From: Candidatus Methanolliviera sp. GoM_oil
GTDB taxonomy: Archaea; Halobacteriota; Methanoliparia; Methanoliparales; Methanoliparaceae
Assembly: GCA_902158735.1 (NCBI GenBank)
Contig: CABGHG010000014.1
Coordinates: forward strand, 1-21,049
Direction of reading: 5' to 3'
Length of the DNA: 21,049 nucleotides
Shown here: positions 1 through 8,733 of the stretch, piece by piece
How positions within the stretch are numbered: position 1 is the stretch's first letter
Layout of the letters: every line of letters starts with the position of its first letter
Translations under genes and position numbers: made by a program
Notes under the pieces: model-generated
Seen by the model: only the letters and a program-made list of their open reading frames with translations
Databases searched by the model: none
What the model was told of the DNA's origin: nothing

Positions 1-213
1 CATTCTAATCCAGAACAGGGTTGAAAATTCCTTTTCTACAAGTATTTCGTCGTTTCCAAATATCTATTCAAAAATCTGTTAGCACCGTCTCGTTTCCCAT
101 CTCTTTTTTCTATCAAATGTTTTTGGTTTACTTTTTGATGCTATGAATCCATAGACTTTCTAGAAGAATGTTGTAACAATTAGTATTTTAGTAGTATTTC
201 GTAACATAAAAAC

Positions 214-228
214 CGAAAAACTTATTAA
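214..228 (+). promoter_or_regulatory. Candidate archaeal BRE/TATA promoter of the uptake-cobN operon
   Basis: A purine-rich BRE-like stretch (cgaaaaa, 214-220) runs directly into an AT-rich TATA-like box (cttattaa, 221-228). The usual archaeal spacing of about 25 bases puts transcription start near 250, some 30 bases before the chosen start codon. No convincing sigma70 pair is nearby; a weak TTGTAA/TATTTC alternative lies just upstream. Positions 1-213 hold no gene that I can see. They contain a 10-base direct repeat (agtatttcgt at 41 and 193) of unknown meaning, and no cobalamin-riboswitch-like motif. Inference from sequence only. Confidence 0.5.
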
Positions 229-283
229 CAAGTGATGAAAGGATCTAACACGAGAAAAAATCTCAAACTTTGTGAGGTGCGAG

Positions 284-1861
284 ATGAATAAAAAAATTTT
301 CGCGGGCATAGCCATCGCCTGTCTTATACTGCTGGTATCTCTGATGCCCCCAGTGCTTTCGCGTGATGTAGATATAGGTGCAGGCGATACTTTGGGCGTC
401 TATGGAAACGCAAATGAGGACGATACCATCGATGAGCGAGATATAACCTACGTAAAAGAGATAATAACAGGTAAGAGACGTGCTACCAAGTTAGCAGACG
501 CAAATTACGATGGTAAGATTAACGTGGATGATATAACGCAGATAAGGGCGATCATAGCGGGAAGGGAGAAAGAGCTTACGATCATCGATTCTGAAGGAAA
601 TGCAAAGACGATACCTATGCCGATAGAAACCATCGTTACGCTGAATCCAGACAGTACACAGGCCGTTAGACTTCTTGGAGAGAAGGAGAAAATAGTCGGA
701 ATTGAAGTGAGTACATGGGCACAGCAGGTCTTCTTCCCTCATATAGCATCCAATGCAGAGGAGATAGGTATGGGGGCTATGCCAGATATAGAGGCGATAC
801 AGGAGTTGGATCCTGATATAGTCATAGTTTATGCCCCGGGTATATACAATCCTCCTCATGAGACCGTGATACCGGGTGTCTATGTAGGGCTTGAAGAGAA
901 CCTTGAACCTGAAATACCGGTACTCCGATTGGATCTTTACGCGATACCAACAGTAAGAGACGAAGTAAGAAGACTTGGATACCTGCTTGATGCAGAAGAT
1001 AAAGCCGATGAATACGTTGAATGGTATGATAGATCGGTTAATCCAATAATAGATAGAGGAAGAGGCATTTCTGATGCAGAGAAACCTGATTTCTATACGG
1101 AGTTAGGGTTACCTTTCTCGATGGTTACAGGTTGGGAGAGATACGGGTCGCCGGTCGATGAGACGATAGGACTTATGGGACTTGGAGGAATGCCACACAT
1201 GACCATGACCGATGACTGTATGTGGGCTGATATGTGGACAAGCGGCGGAAAGAATATAGCTGACGATCTACCATCACTGGATGTGCAGGAACTTTTAGGG
1301 AATGCAATGCCGCGTATCACAGAGATTTTGGGAATGGTTAGACCTATAGAAAATATTGTAATAATGAAAGGAGCTTCATTGGTAGAACACGAGTGGATTA
1401 TAGAACAGGATCCAGAAGTAATTCCGGGGCTCGCAGCAGGGTTTAATTTCCGAGTAGGAGGATATGAAACGGATAACCCGGCGGAGACGGACGTCTCAAA
1501 GTTGTATCTGGAAAAATATATCCCTGTAATGCGGGATATAGCACGGCATTTTGGTTTTCTGATGGGCTTGATGATCGACGCGGACGAGATAGGAATGAAA
1601 CCATACTATGACGACCTGAGAGAGGAGTTTGGAGGAACAACAGCAGGGTATGACGACCGCATTTTTGTGCTCCACCACACCGTCGTCTGCGGACCAGGTA
1701 GTCCTGTTGGTCTTGCCTACTTGGCGAAGATACTCCAGCCTGAGATATACAGCGATTTAGACCCGGTAGAGATGCAACAGCAGTACGTGGATCAATTCAC
1801 CGGCATTAACTTCGATGTGAGTAAGCACGGCGTATTTGTGTATCCGCCATTGCCGGGATGA
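284..1861 (+). CDS. Dockerin-fused ABC transporter substrate-binding protein (BtuF/FepB type)
   Basis: This is the likely extracytoplasmic receptor of an iron-siderophore, haem or corrinoid ABC importer. ATG at 284 is preferred over GTG at 272 because GAGGTG lies just upstream and translation then opens with a clean signal peptide (MNKKIFAGIAIACLILLVSL). Residues 41-53 and 72-83 form two calcium-loop repeats of dockerin type (GNANEDDTIDERD, DANYDGKINVDD). The periplasmic-binding fold follows from about residue 98; the segment DIEAIQELDPDIVIVY is typical of BtuF/FepB N-lobes. At 525 residues it is much longer than the usual 300-380, from both the dockerin and an enlarged C-lobe. I see no lipobox cysteine or C-terminal anchor, so attachment through dockerin is a possibility (inference). 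It is the first gene of a four-gene operon. The ligand cannot be read from sequence. Confidence 0.88.
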   Translation: MNKKIFAGIAIACLILLVSLMPPVLSRDVDIGAGDTLGVYGNANEDDTIDERDITYVKEIITGKRRATKLADANYDGKINVDDITQIRAIIAGREKELTIIDSEGNAKTIPMPIETIVTLNPDSTQAVRLLGEKEKIVGIEVSTWAQQVFFPHIASNAEEIGMGAMPDIEAIQELDPDIVIVYAPGIYNPPHETVIPGVYVGLEENLEPEIPVLRLDLYAIPTVRDEVRRLGYLLDAEDKADEYVEWYDRSVNPIIDRGRGISDAEKPDFYTELGLPFSMVTGWERYGSPVDETIGLMGLGGMPHMTMTDDCMWADMWTSGGKNIADDLPSLDVQELLGNAMPRITEILGMVRPIENIVIMKGASLVEHEWIIEQDPEVIPGLAAGFNFRVGGYETDNPAETDVSKLYLEKYIPVMRDIARHFGFLMGLMIDADEIGMKPYYDDLREEFGGTTAGYDDRIFVLHHTVVCGPGSPVGLAYLAKILQPEIYSDLDPVEMQQQYVDQFTGINFDVSKHGVFVYPPLPG

Positions 1862-1883
1862 AAAAAACTGGAGAAGATAAAAA

Positions 1884-3197
1884 ATGGCTTCGGATTCGAG
1901 CATCAAGAGGATATCGGATGGAAAAAAGGCAAAGAGAGCAGAAATAAAAGAACAATATAAAAGATCTGCCGGAAAGAAGACATTATTTACTATCTTTTCC
2001 CTTCTTTTATTATTCGGTATCGCAATCATATCTCCGTCAATCGGCTCCGCAGACATCTCTTTATCCGACACTTACGTTTCTATCTTGCATAAATTCTCCC
2101 CCGACCGTTTTAACCCTGCTCCAAAAGAGATTCGATATTTGTTCAGCGTGGATAATAGATCAGGATTAGAAGAGGACTTGAACAGAGGCATTTTACCTGA
2201 AGAGTTGAAGCAAGGGCTTGAAGAGAAAAGACGGCTCTCCACGAGTGCCACCGTTACGAAAGCAGAAGAGAAGAGATGGGTGATAAGAGATGAGAGAAGT
2301 GGAGATGTAAGAGAATACATCATAAGAAAAACGGAGGATGGGAAATTAAATATCTATGATGCTCTTGAATCATATAAAATTGTTATAATGGTATGGAAAA
2401 GGGTAAACAAGGTTATTATGGGACTTTTAGCAGGATTAGGGCTTGCAATTGCAGGAACGACGATGCAAGGGGTTTTAAGAAATCCGCTGGCATCTCCCTT
2501 TACTTTAGGTATAGCATCTACGGCTGCATTTGGTGGGATGCTCGGTTCTGGCTTTGGTGGAAAACTTGGTATCTCTCCTTATGTAGAACTATCTCTTACG
2601 GTAATAACTGCATTCGTATTCGCTTTCCTCCCTTTTCTTCTCTTCCAACAATTATCTAAATATAGAGGTGTAACATCGGAGATGATGATTTTAGGAGGTG
2701 TTGCATTGATGTTCACCTTTTTTCCGATGACATATCTTGCGGGATTAAGCGGCATAAAACCTGCGCCATGGGTTGTGCTTTATCTTGTCTCTATCATCAT
2801 TGCTATCTGTATTCTACTCCTCATGCTTAAATCATGGGACCTGAACACATTGAGCGCTGGAGATGATACTGCAAAGAGTCTTGGCATAAATGTTGAGCGG
2901 ACAAGAGTGATTTGTCTCGCACTTGCATCGCTCGCGGTCGCCGCTGTTGTCTCATTCGCCGGGATTTTTGCATTCATAGGATTGATAGCCCCTTTTATAT
3001 GCAGAGGGATCATTGGTAGTGATAATCGATTTTTAATTCCTGCATCGGGTCTTATAGGCGCTTCTCTTCTGCTTGGTCTCGATGGCTTTGTAGGAATATC
3101 TCTGGGAGGTGCCATACCTGTAGGAATATTTACAATGTTTTTGGGTGGTCCTTTACTCTTTTACCTTGCAATAAGAAGAAAGAAGGAGAGTTTTTAA
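1884..3197 (+). CDS. FecCD/BtuC-family ABC importer permease with large extracytoplasmic insertion
   Basis: Membrane subunit of the importer. A basic cytoplasmic N-terminus (1-32) leads to TM1 (about 33-54). The family hallmark GTTMQGVLRNPLASPFTLGI is at 191-210, and later helices include the conserved AGIFAFIGLIAPFICR region. Between TM1 and the helix starting near residue 171 there are roughly 95 charged, hydrophilic residues (about 72-168) that ordinary FecCD proteins lack. By family topology this insertion faces outside the cell. Length is 437 residues against the usual 330-350. The gene starts 22 bases after the binding-protein stop with a GGAG ribosome site, and its stop is one base from the next start, so the genes are almost certainly co-transcribed. 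Confidence 0.9.
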   Translation: MASDSSIKRISDGKKAKRAEIKEQYKRSAGKKTLFTIFSLLLLFGIAIISPSIGSADISLSDTYVSILHKFSPDRFNPAPKEIRYLFSVDNRSGLEEDLNRGILPEELKQGLEEKRRLSTSATVTKAEEKRWVIRDERSGDVREYIIRKTEDGKLNIYDALESYKIVIMVWKRVNKVIMGLLAGLGLAIAGTTMQGVLRNPLASPFTLGIASTAAFGGMLGSGFGGKLGISPYVELSLTVITAFVFAFLPFLLFQQLSKYRGVTSEMMILGGVALMFTFFPMTYLAGLSGIKPAPWVVLYLVSIIIAICILLLMLKSWDLNTLSAGDDTAKSLGINVERTRVICLALASLAVAAVVSFAGIFAFIGLIAPFICRGIIGSDNRFLIPASGLIGASLLLGLDGFVGISLGGAIPVGIFTMFLGGPLLFYLAIRRKKESF

Positions 3198-3198
3198 A

Positions 3199-3975
3199 AT
3201 GGTTAAACTGAAAGTGAAAGATGTGGGGTTCAGCTACGGAAGCGCACCAATACTCAAAGATTTATCTTTTGAAGTAGGGGCATCAGAAATTTTAGGTATT
3301 GTAGGACCAAATGGAACAGGAAAAACCACGCTTCTTCGCTGTATAGATAGGATGCTTAAGCCTACTAAAGGGAGCATACTGATAGATGAAAGAGAGATAT
3401 GGGAGATGAGAGGCAAAGATATGGCCAAGCAGATGGGATATGTTCCTCAAACAAACCCAAGCGCATTTTTGACCACCGTCTTTGATATGGTTCTTTTGGG
3501 CCGCTCTCCATATATAATGTGGCGCAGCAGTGAGAGAGATATTGAAGAAGTTTTGGAGACCTTAAGCATGCTAGAGATTGAGGACCTTGCAATGAAGGAT
3601 TTTAATGAGCTGAGTGGGGGGCAACAGCAAAAAGTTTTGATCGTTCGTGCTTTAGCACAGGAGCCTGATATTATTCTGCTTGATGAACCCACTTCAAATC
3701 TTGACATAAAGCATCAGCTCGAAGTGATGGACATAATAAAAAATCTGGTGAAGGAGAACGGAATATCAGCGATAATGGCGATCCATGACCTGAATTTAGC
3801 TTCAAGATACGCTGACAAAATAATAATGATGAAAAGTGGGGAGATATATGCCGCGGGCGATCCTGCCTCTGTATTCACGCCTGAAAACATAGAGCACGTC
3901 TATGGCGTTGAAACAGAAGTGATCAATCATGAGAGGGCGGCTTACATCTTGCCAATAAGACCTATACGAGGATGA
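3199..3975 (+). CDS. ABC importer ATPase (FecE/BtuD type)
   Basis: Cytoplasmic ATPase that powers the upstream permease. All motifs are intact: Walker A GPNGTGKT (36-43), Q-loop around YVPQ (81-84), signature LSGGQ (138-142), Walker B IILLDEP (158-164) and H-loop histidine 196 in AIHDLN. The 258-residue length is normal. ATG at 3199 has an AAGGAGAG ribosome site that lies inside the 3' end of the permease gene, implying translational coupling. The stop overlaps the next ORF by an ATGA junction. Motifs assign the iron-chelate/cobalamin importer group but not the substrate. Confidence 0.93.
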   Translation: MVKLKVKDVGFSYGSAPILKDLSFEVGASEILGIVGPNGTGKTTLLRCIDRMLKPTKGSILIDEREIWEMRGKDMAKQMGYVPQTNPSAFLTTVFDMVLLGRSPYIMWRSSERDIEEVLETLSMLEIEDLAMKDFNELSGGQQQKVLIVRALAQEPDIILLDEPTSNLDIKHQLEVMDIIKNLVKENGISAIMAIHDLNLASRYADKIIMMKSGEIYAAGDPASVFTPENIEHVYGVETEVINHERAAYILPIRPIRG

Positions 3976-6900
3976 GATCCATGAATGGAGAAAAAACCAA
4001 AATAACTTATGTATCTTTCTTGGGCTCAATAGAGTTAGTGGAGGCTTTAAAGGAGATCAACGATGAATACGGGGATGTAATCGACCTGAAGGTATATGGA
4101 ACACACGACATAGAGAAGGAACTGGTCGATCTTGATATCTTTAAATCCGATTTAGCAACCAGCCATGTTGTATTTATAGATGGCAGAGGTGGCGATCTGC
4201 TTGGTCAAATAATATCCGAAGTCCTCTCTAAGACGGAGAACACCGTTTTAGCGGCAACGATGGGCTTCGGCAGCTATTATGGTTCTCCTGAGGAAGGCAT
4301 ACTCTTGCGGATGGGATCCATAAGATCGAAGGCTTTTACAGATAAGATAAAGGATAAAAAGATCCCAGGATTGGTAAATTCAAAAATTTTTAGGCGCTTT
4401 CTGAAGGCGATCGTTAAAATCTTTGATGAAGAGATCGACGTCGATGCGATCATCGATCGATTCGATATGACCTCGATAAAGGATCCTCAAAAGCTTGTGG
4501 ATATGATCTGGAAGATCGATCCCATAATAAGACATCTGCCTAAGATCGGAATTTTAAAGGATTATAGAAACCTGTTCCTCATAAATAACTTCTTTTTCTC
4601 TGCATCCAAGGAGAACATGAAGAATTTCTTGCTGCTTCTTTCAAGCGAGTATGGAAATCTAAAAGCGAATGTGGAGATAGAACCACCGATAATCGAAGAG
4701 GAAAACAGGATATACCATCCCGATGCACCGCAGACTTTTCGTAATTTAGATGACTATAGAAGATGGAAAGGCATGGAGAAAGAGATGACTGTCGGCATGG
4801 TCTTCTATGGTGGGCAGTTTGAGGGGATGTCCCGTCCAACGGTTGATCTCTTCATCAGAACGTTGGAATGTGATGCGAACGTGATCTGCATTCGCGGTTA
4901 TATGAAAGCGCTATCATTCCATAGAATCATGGAAGAATTCTTCTTTGAGGATGGAAAGCCGATAATCGATCTATTTTTGTGGGCAGGCGCCTATCACAGG
5001 ATGACAGGAGGGCCTATGTGGGCTGGCCCAAAGGAGCTCTTCAAGGTGCTTGAAAGACTGAACGTTCCGGTGTTGGCGCCTTTTGCGATGTGCATGACAC
5101 CCTTGAAGATGTGGGAGAAATCAAATCTTATCGCACCTCTCGATATAGCATGTGCGGTGATGGCTCCAGAACTTGATGGCGCCATCGAGCCTTTACCTGC
5201 ATGTGCGATGGCAAGCCAGATCGATTCGGATACTAATCTTAGATTTATGCAGACCTTACCGATAGAAGACAGGTGTATCAAATCATGCAGGCGCGCTTTA
5301 AGATGGATAAAGCTTAAAAAGAAGGAAAATAGAGATAAGAAGGTCGCTATCGTCATATACAACTATCCACCCGGAGAAGGAAACATGGGGGGTGGCGCTG
5401 GATACCTTGATGTCTTTGATAGTCTCTTGAACCTGCTCAAAAGGATGAGAGAAGAGGGATACACCGTTTATGTGCCCGATACAAAGGAAGATCTGCTAAA
5501 TCTATTCCTGGACAATTCACAGGTGAACACAGGTGATTGGACAGAGATACAGGAGACGGCTAAACATGCCGTAAACATATCGGTTGAGGAGTATCTGCCA
5601 TGGTTAGATGGCATACCAGAAAAACCAAGAGAGAAGATGCTCAATTCTTGTGGAAATCCCCCAGGAGAGGATATGACCTGCGATGGGAAGTTGCTCATAC
5701 CTGGTGTGAACCTTGGAAATGTCTTTATTGGGCCACAGCCATCGATCGTCTCGCCTGAAAAAGTAGAAGAACTGATAACGGCGTATCACGACAAGAGTAC
5801 CGCTCCTCACCACCAATTCCTGGCATTTTATAAGTGGATAGAAGAGGAATTTGACGCTATCGTCCATTGGGGAACCCACGGACTTTTAGAGTTTCGGGAG
5901 GGAAAGGAGGTTGCCATGTCAAAGGACTGTTTCCCGGACGTCTTGATTGGAGATACACCTCACATCTATCTATATATGGTGGATGACGCCGCGGAGGCCA
6001 CGATTGCAAAGAGAAGAAGCTATGCACTGATGATCAGCCATGCCTCCCCTGCTTATATGGTTTCGGACGTATATGACGAATATGCGGAGCTTGAGGATCT
6101 TATAGACGAATATTATAGAGCTATGACGAGTAACCCAGAGAGGGCAAAGATCGTATATGAAATGATAATCAAGAAGGCAGAGGAGGCGCATCTTGAAGGA
6201 TCTGTGGAAGATATACACGAGAAGATCTTTGAGATGAAGCGATCAATCATTCCTAAAGGGCTTCATTGTTTGGGTGAAAACCTTGATGAGGATGGCATTG
6301 TAGAGTATGTAACCTTTGCGATCAGATACGACAGGGGATTTGAGGTAAGATCGATGCACAGAATTCTTTCCGTGCAGAGAGGATACGGATATGAAGAAAT
6401 GCTTAAATATCCAGCCAAAAAACCGAGCCGATCAGATAAGACGTATGCCCAAATTCTTGAGGAGATAGAAGAAGAGGTCAAAGAGATTACAAGAGACCTT
6501 CTTCAGAAGAGAGATGTTGATGCGGTGATCAACGATCTTGATCTCAAAGATAGAGAAGATATAAAGAAGACGCTTTTATTTGCCCTGGATCTGATAGAAA
6601 GGACCGAGGCTTCTGACGAGATAGGCAGCCTCTTGAGGGCGCTTGACGCCGGATATATCCTTCCGTGCAAGGGAGGAGATATGGTAAGGGCGCCTGAAGT
6701 TCTTCCGACGGGGAGGAACATATACCAGTTCGATGCAACGAAGGTTCCAACCGCCGCCGCTTATGAGAGAGGTGTTAAGATTGCAGAAGAGGTGGTGCAA
6801 AAATACCTGGAAGAGAATGGAAGGTATCCTGAAAGCATAGGCATCGTTCTGTGGGGATTTGAGACAACAAACACGGAAGGTGAGTCGGTCGGTGAGATCC

Positions 6901-8045
6901 TGCGACTGATCGGCGTTGAGGTCGTCTCGACGATGACGGATAAGAGATGCGGCTGGGGCTACTTCTCAGATCTTAGGGTTATCTCCCAGGAAGAGCTCGG
7001 AAGGCCAAGGATAGATGTTACAATAAACATCTGTGGGATGTTTCGGGATATGTTCCCCAATCTCTTAGAATTATTGGACAAGGCGTTCAAGATGGTATCA
7101 GAACTCGATGAGTCTGAGGATAAAAATCTGGTGGTAAAACATACAAAAGAGCTGAAGGAGAAGGCAGCAGATATCGGAGTTGATCCTGCGTTTGCACATA
7201 TAAGAACCTTCGGTCCCGAGGCGGGGGGTTATGGGACGATACTCCCAATGCTCATCGATACCTCTGCGTGGGAATCTGAGGATGAACTTGCAGATGAGTA
7301 TATATTCGGGATGAAGCACGCCTATGGAAAGGAGATCCACGCCAAAGAGGTTCAAAAGCTCTTTGAGTTCCATGCCTCAAATGTGGAGGTCGTCTCGCAG
7401 GTCAGGGATTTCACGGACTTTGAGATAACGGATCTTGACCACTACTACGAGTTCACCGGTGGTTTCGCCATGGCGGTGAAGAAGATCTCGGGTAAGATGC
7501 CTGAGATGTATATCACCGATACAACAAAGGAGATCATAAAGACGGAGGACGTGAAAGACGCGATCGAGCGCGGATCCAGAACGAGAACCTTGAATCCAAA
7601 ATGGATAGATGCGATGCTCGAGCATGGCTACGATGGAGCTCTGAACATCTCAGACAGGGTGGATAATTTAATGGGATTTGCAGCAACCACAGGTAAGGTG
7701 GAAAACTGGATATGGGATGAGGTATGCGACAGATACGTCTTTGATGAAGAGACGAGAAAGAAGATGGAAGAATCTAATCCGTGGGCAATGGAAGATATGA
7801 TAACTCGTCTCTTTGAAGCGGAGAAGAGGGGATACTGGGATGCCTCGGAAGAGAGGATGGAAGAGCTTAAGGAGATCTATTTAGAGGTAGAAGGTTGGAT
7901 CGAAGAGCGAGGAGATCGAAAAGGGAAATCGTTGAAAGAGATGATGAGAGAAAAGATAGAAGAGGAAGGATTGATGGATCAGAGGGGAGAAGAACGATCA
8001 ATATCATGGCGGGCGTTTTTGGATAAGGAATTAAAGGAGAAATGA
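3972..8045 (+). CDS. cobN: CobN-type cobaltochelatase / magnesium-chelatase H-like large subunit
   Basis: Large subunit of an ATP-dependent class I chelatase, the protein that holds the tetrapyrrole and inserts the metal; CobN puts cobalt into hydrogenobyrinic acid a,c-diamide. The 1357-residue length fits CobN/ChlH. The diagnostic HWGTHG block lies at 632-637, followed by LLEFREGKE. A long conserved region follows (SHASPAYMVSDVYDEYAELE), and the C-terminal NPWAM block lies near 1270. Class I chelatases need AAA+ partners (CobS/CobT or ChlI/ChlD type); none is encoded here. The ORF begins at ATG 3972 (ATGA overlap with the ATPase), but ATG 3981 is also plausible because GAGG lies nine bases before it. 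Linkage to the importer suggests use on an imported tetrapyrrole or supply of its metal. That is inference, since archaea often carry several CobN paralogues of uncertain specificity. Confidence 0.92.
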   Translation: MRSMNGEKTKITYVSFLGSIELVEALKEINDEYGDVIDLKVYGTHDIEKELVDLDIFKSDLATSHVVFIDGRGGDLLGQIISEVLSKTENTVLAATMGFGSYYGSPEEGILLRMGSIRSKAFTDKIKDKKIPGLVNSKIFRRFLKAIVKIFDEEIDVDAIIDRFDMTSIKDPQKLVDMIWKIDPIIRHLPKIGILKDYRNLFLINNFFFSASKENMKNFLLLLSSEYGNLKANVEIEPPIIEEENRIYHPDAPQTFRNLDDYRRWKGMEKEMTVGMVFYGGQFEGMSRPTVDLFIRTLECDANVICIRGYMKALSFHRIMEEFFFEDGKPIIDLFLWAGAYHRMTGGPMWAGPKELFKVLERLNVPVLAPFAMCMTPLKMWEKSNLIAPLDIACAVMAPELDGAIEPLPACAMASQIDSDTNLRFMQTLPIEDRCIKSCRRALRWIKLKKKENRDKKVAIVIYNYPPGEGNMGGGAGYLDVFDSLLNLLKRMREEGYTVYVPDTKEDLLNLFLDNSQVNTGDWTEIQETAKHAVNISVEEYLPWLDGIPEKPREKMLNSCGNPPGEDMTCDGKLLIPGVNLGNVFIGPQPSIVSPEKVEELITAYHDKSTAPHHQFLAFYKWIEEEFDAIVHWGTHGLLEFREGKEVAMSKDCFPDVLIGDTPHIYLYMVDDAAEATIAKRRSYALMISHASPAYMVSDVYDEYAELEDLIDEYYRAMTSNPERAKIVYEMIIKKAEEAHLEGSVEDIHEKIFEMKRSIIPKGLHCLGENLDEDGIVEYVTFAIRYDRGFEVRSMHRILSVQRGYGYEEMLKYPAKKPSRSDKTYAQILEEIEEEVKEITRDLLQKRDVDAVINDLDLKDREDIKKTLLFALDLIERTEASDEIGSLLRALDAGYILPCKGGDMVRAPEVLPTGRNIYQFDATKVPTAAAYERGVKIAEEVVQKYLEENGRYPESIGIVLWGFETTNTEGESVGEILRLIGVEVVSTMTDKRCGWGYFSDLRVISQEELGRPRIDVTINICGMFRDMFPNLLELLDKAFKMVSELDESEDKNLVVKHTKELKEKAADIGVDPAFAHIRTFGPEAGGYGTILPMLIDTSAWESEDELADEYIFGMKHAYGKEIHAKEVQKLFEFHASNVEVVSQVRDFTDFEITDLDHYYEFTGGFAMAVKKISGKMPEMYITDTTKEIIKTEDVKDAIERGSRTRTLNPKWIDAMLEHGYDGALNISDRVDNLMGFAATTGKVENWIWDEVCDRYVFDEETRKKMEESNPWAMEDMITRLFEAEKRGYWDASEERMEELKEIYLEVEGWIEERGDRKGKSLKEMMREKIEEEGLMDQRGEERSISWRAFLDKELKEK

Positions 8046-8068
8046 GGGGTTAAATAACGCATCATAAT

Positions 8069-8472
8069 TACTTGAGTTTTCGAAAAATAGTTAACCGACA
8101 TTCAAAGAATTTGGCATGATGTATGATGTTATGCAATTGATTTTACATTTGGACTGCCTAAATAACCTGATTTTCAGAGTTTATCGATAAATAATGGTAG
8201 ATTTTACGAGAAAAATATGCAAAGATAGTTTGGCATACTGTTATCTTACCCCACAAAGCTTGGAGGAAAAGATGAATGTACCATGTGCCAAACATCTACC
8301 ATTTATTGTTACCGGTCTTGAATTTCTTAAACCAGCGTTGACAAATAGCCAGATTTACAATTTAACTTTATTTGGAGGAATCTACTGAACAGCAAATTGA
8401 TCCGGCAGCGTAGAGCAACAACCATGCCGAAACCCTAACTTGTCAAAGAACTATTTTTCGAAAACTCGAGTA
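8069..8472. mobile_element. 404-bp element with 24-bp terminal inverted repeats (IS remnant or MITE)
   Basis: Positions 8069-8092 and 8449-8472 are reverse complements with a single mismatch; the shared core is gagttttcgaaaaatagtt. The inner sequence is AT-rich and encodes no recognisable transposase. Its only notable frame (8194-8388, 64 codons) matches nothing I know, and the element may be a decayed insertion sequence. No clear target-site duplication flanks it (cgcatcataat on the left, tatattaatac on the right). It begins 23 bases after the cobN stop and lies at the change from archaeal-like to bacterial-like sequence. Other copies, if any, are outside the window. Confidence 0.65.
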
Positions 8473-8536
8473 TATATTAATACATCAATCATCTCCCATC
8501 AAGTTTCTTAGTTTCTTCTAGACGTCCCCTATCCCT

Positions 8537-8725
8537 CTATTCCAGCATCTTTTGAATTTCTATTGGCAAGTAGATCTGGTGATTCCCGGTGATGGCCAGG
8601 CGACCAGCATAGGACTCTCCGGTGTTCAGATTCAGTATCCGCACAGCTACTTTCTGCTTATTTTTATATTGAGTGTGTATATATGTAAAAACAGCCTTGC
8701 CTTTGCCATATTTCTCTGATATCAC
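8537..8725 (-). CDS. Small hypothetical protein, 62 residues
   Basis: I do not recognise a family. The frame opens with GTG immediately after an in-frame stop and has no ribosome site. The product is basic and looks protein-like rather than random, with a beta-rich pattern (VRILNLNTGESYAGRLAITG) and the C-terminus YLPIEIQKMLE. It lies back-to-back with the integrase fragment, with only 8 bases between the two start codons, so at least one start is probably wrong or the locus is rearranged. It could be the remnant of a longer gene. Confidence 0.35.
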   Translation of the reverse strand: MISEKYGKGKAVFTYIHTQYKNKQKVAVRILNLNTGESYAGRLAITGNHQIYLPIEIQKMLE

Positions 8726-8733
8726 TCAATAGC

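Noticed and set aside
1..271. Cobalamin riboswitch upstream of the importer operon
   Set aside because: No B12-box-like conserved core or suitable pairing elements seen. An archaeal-type promoter fits better.
8194..8388. 64-codon ORF inside the TIR element as a gene
   Set aside because: No similarity that I recognise, no clear promoter, and AT-rich context where a frame of this length is expected by chance.
8473..8733. attI/attC sites forming a functional integron
   Set aside because: No paired core sites (GTTRRRY with its complement) are visible, the integrase lacks its catalytic domain, and only 8 bases separate the divergent frames.
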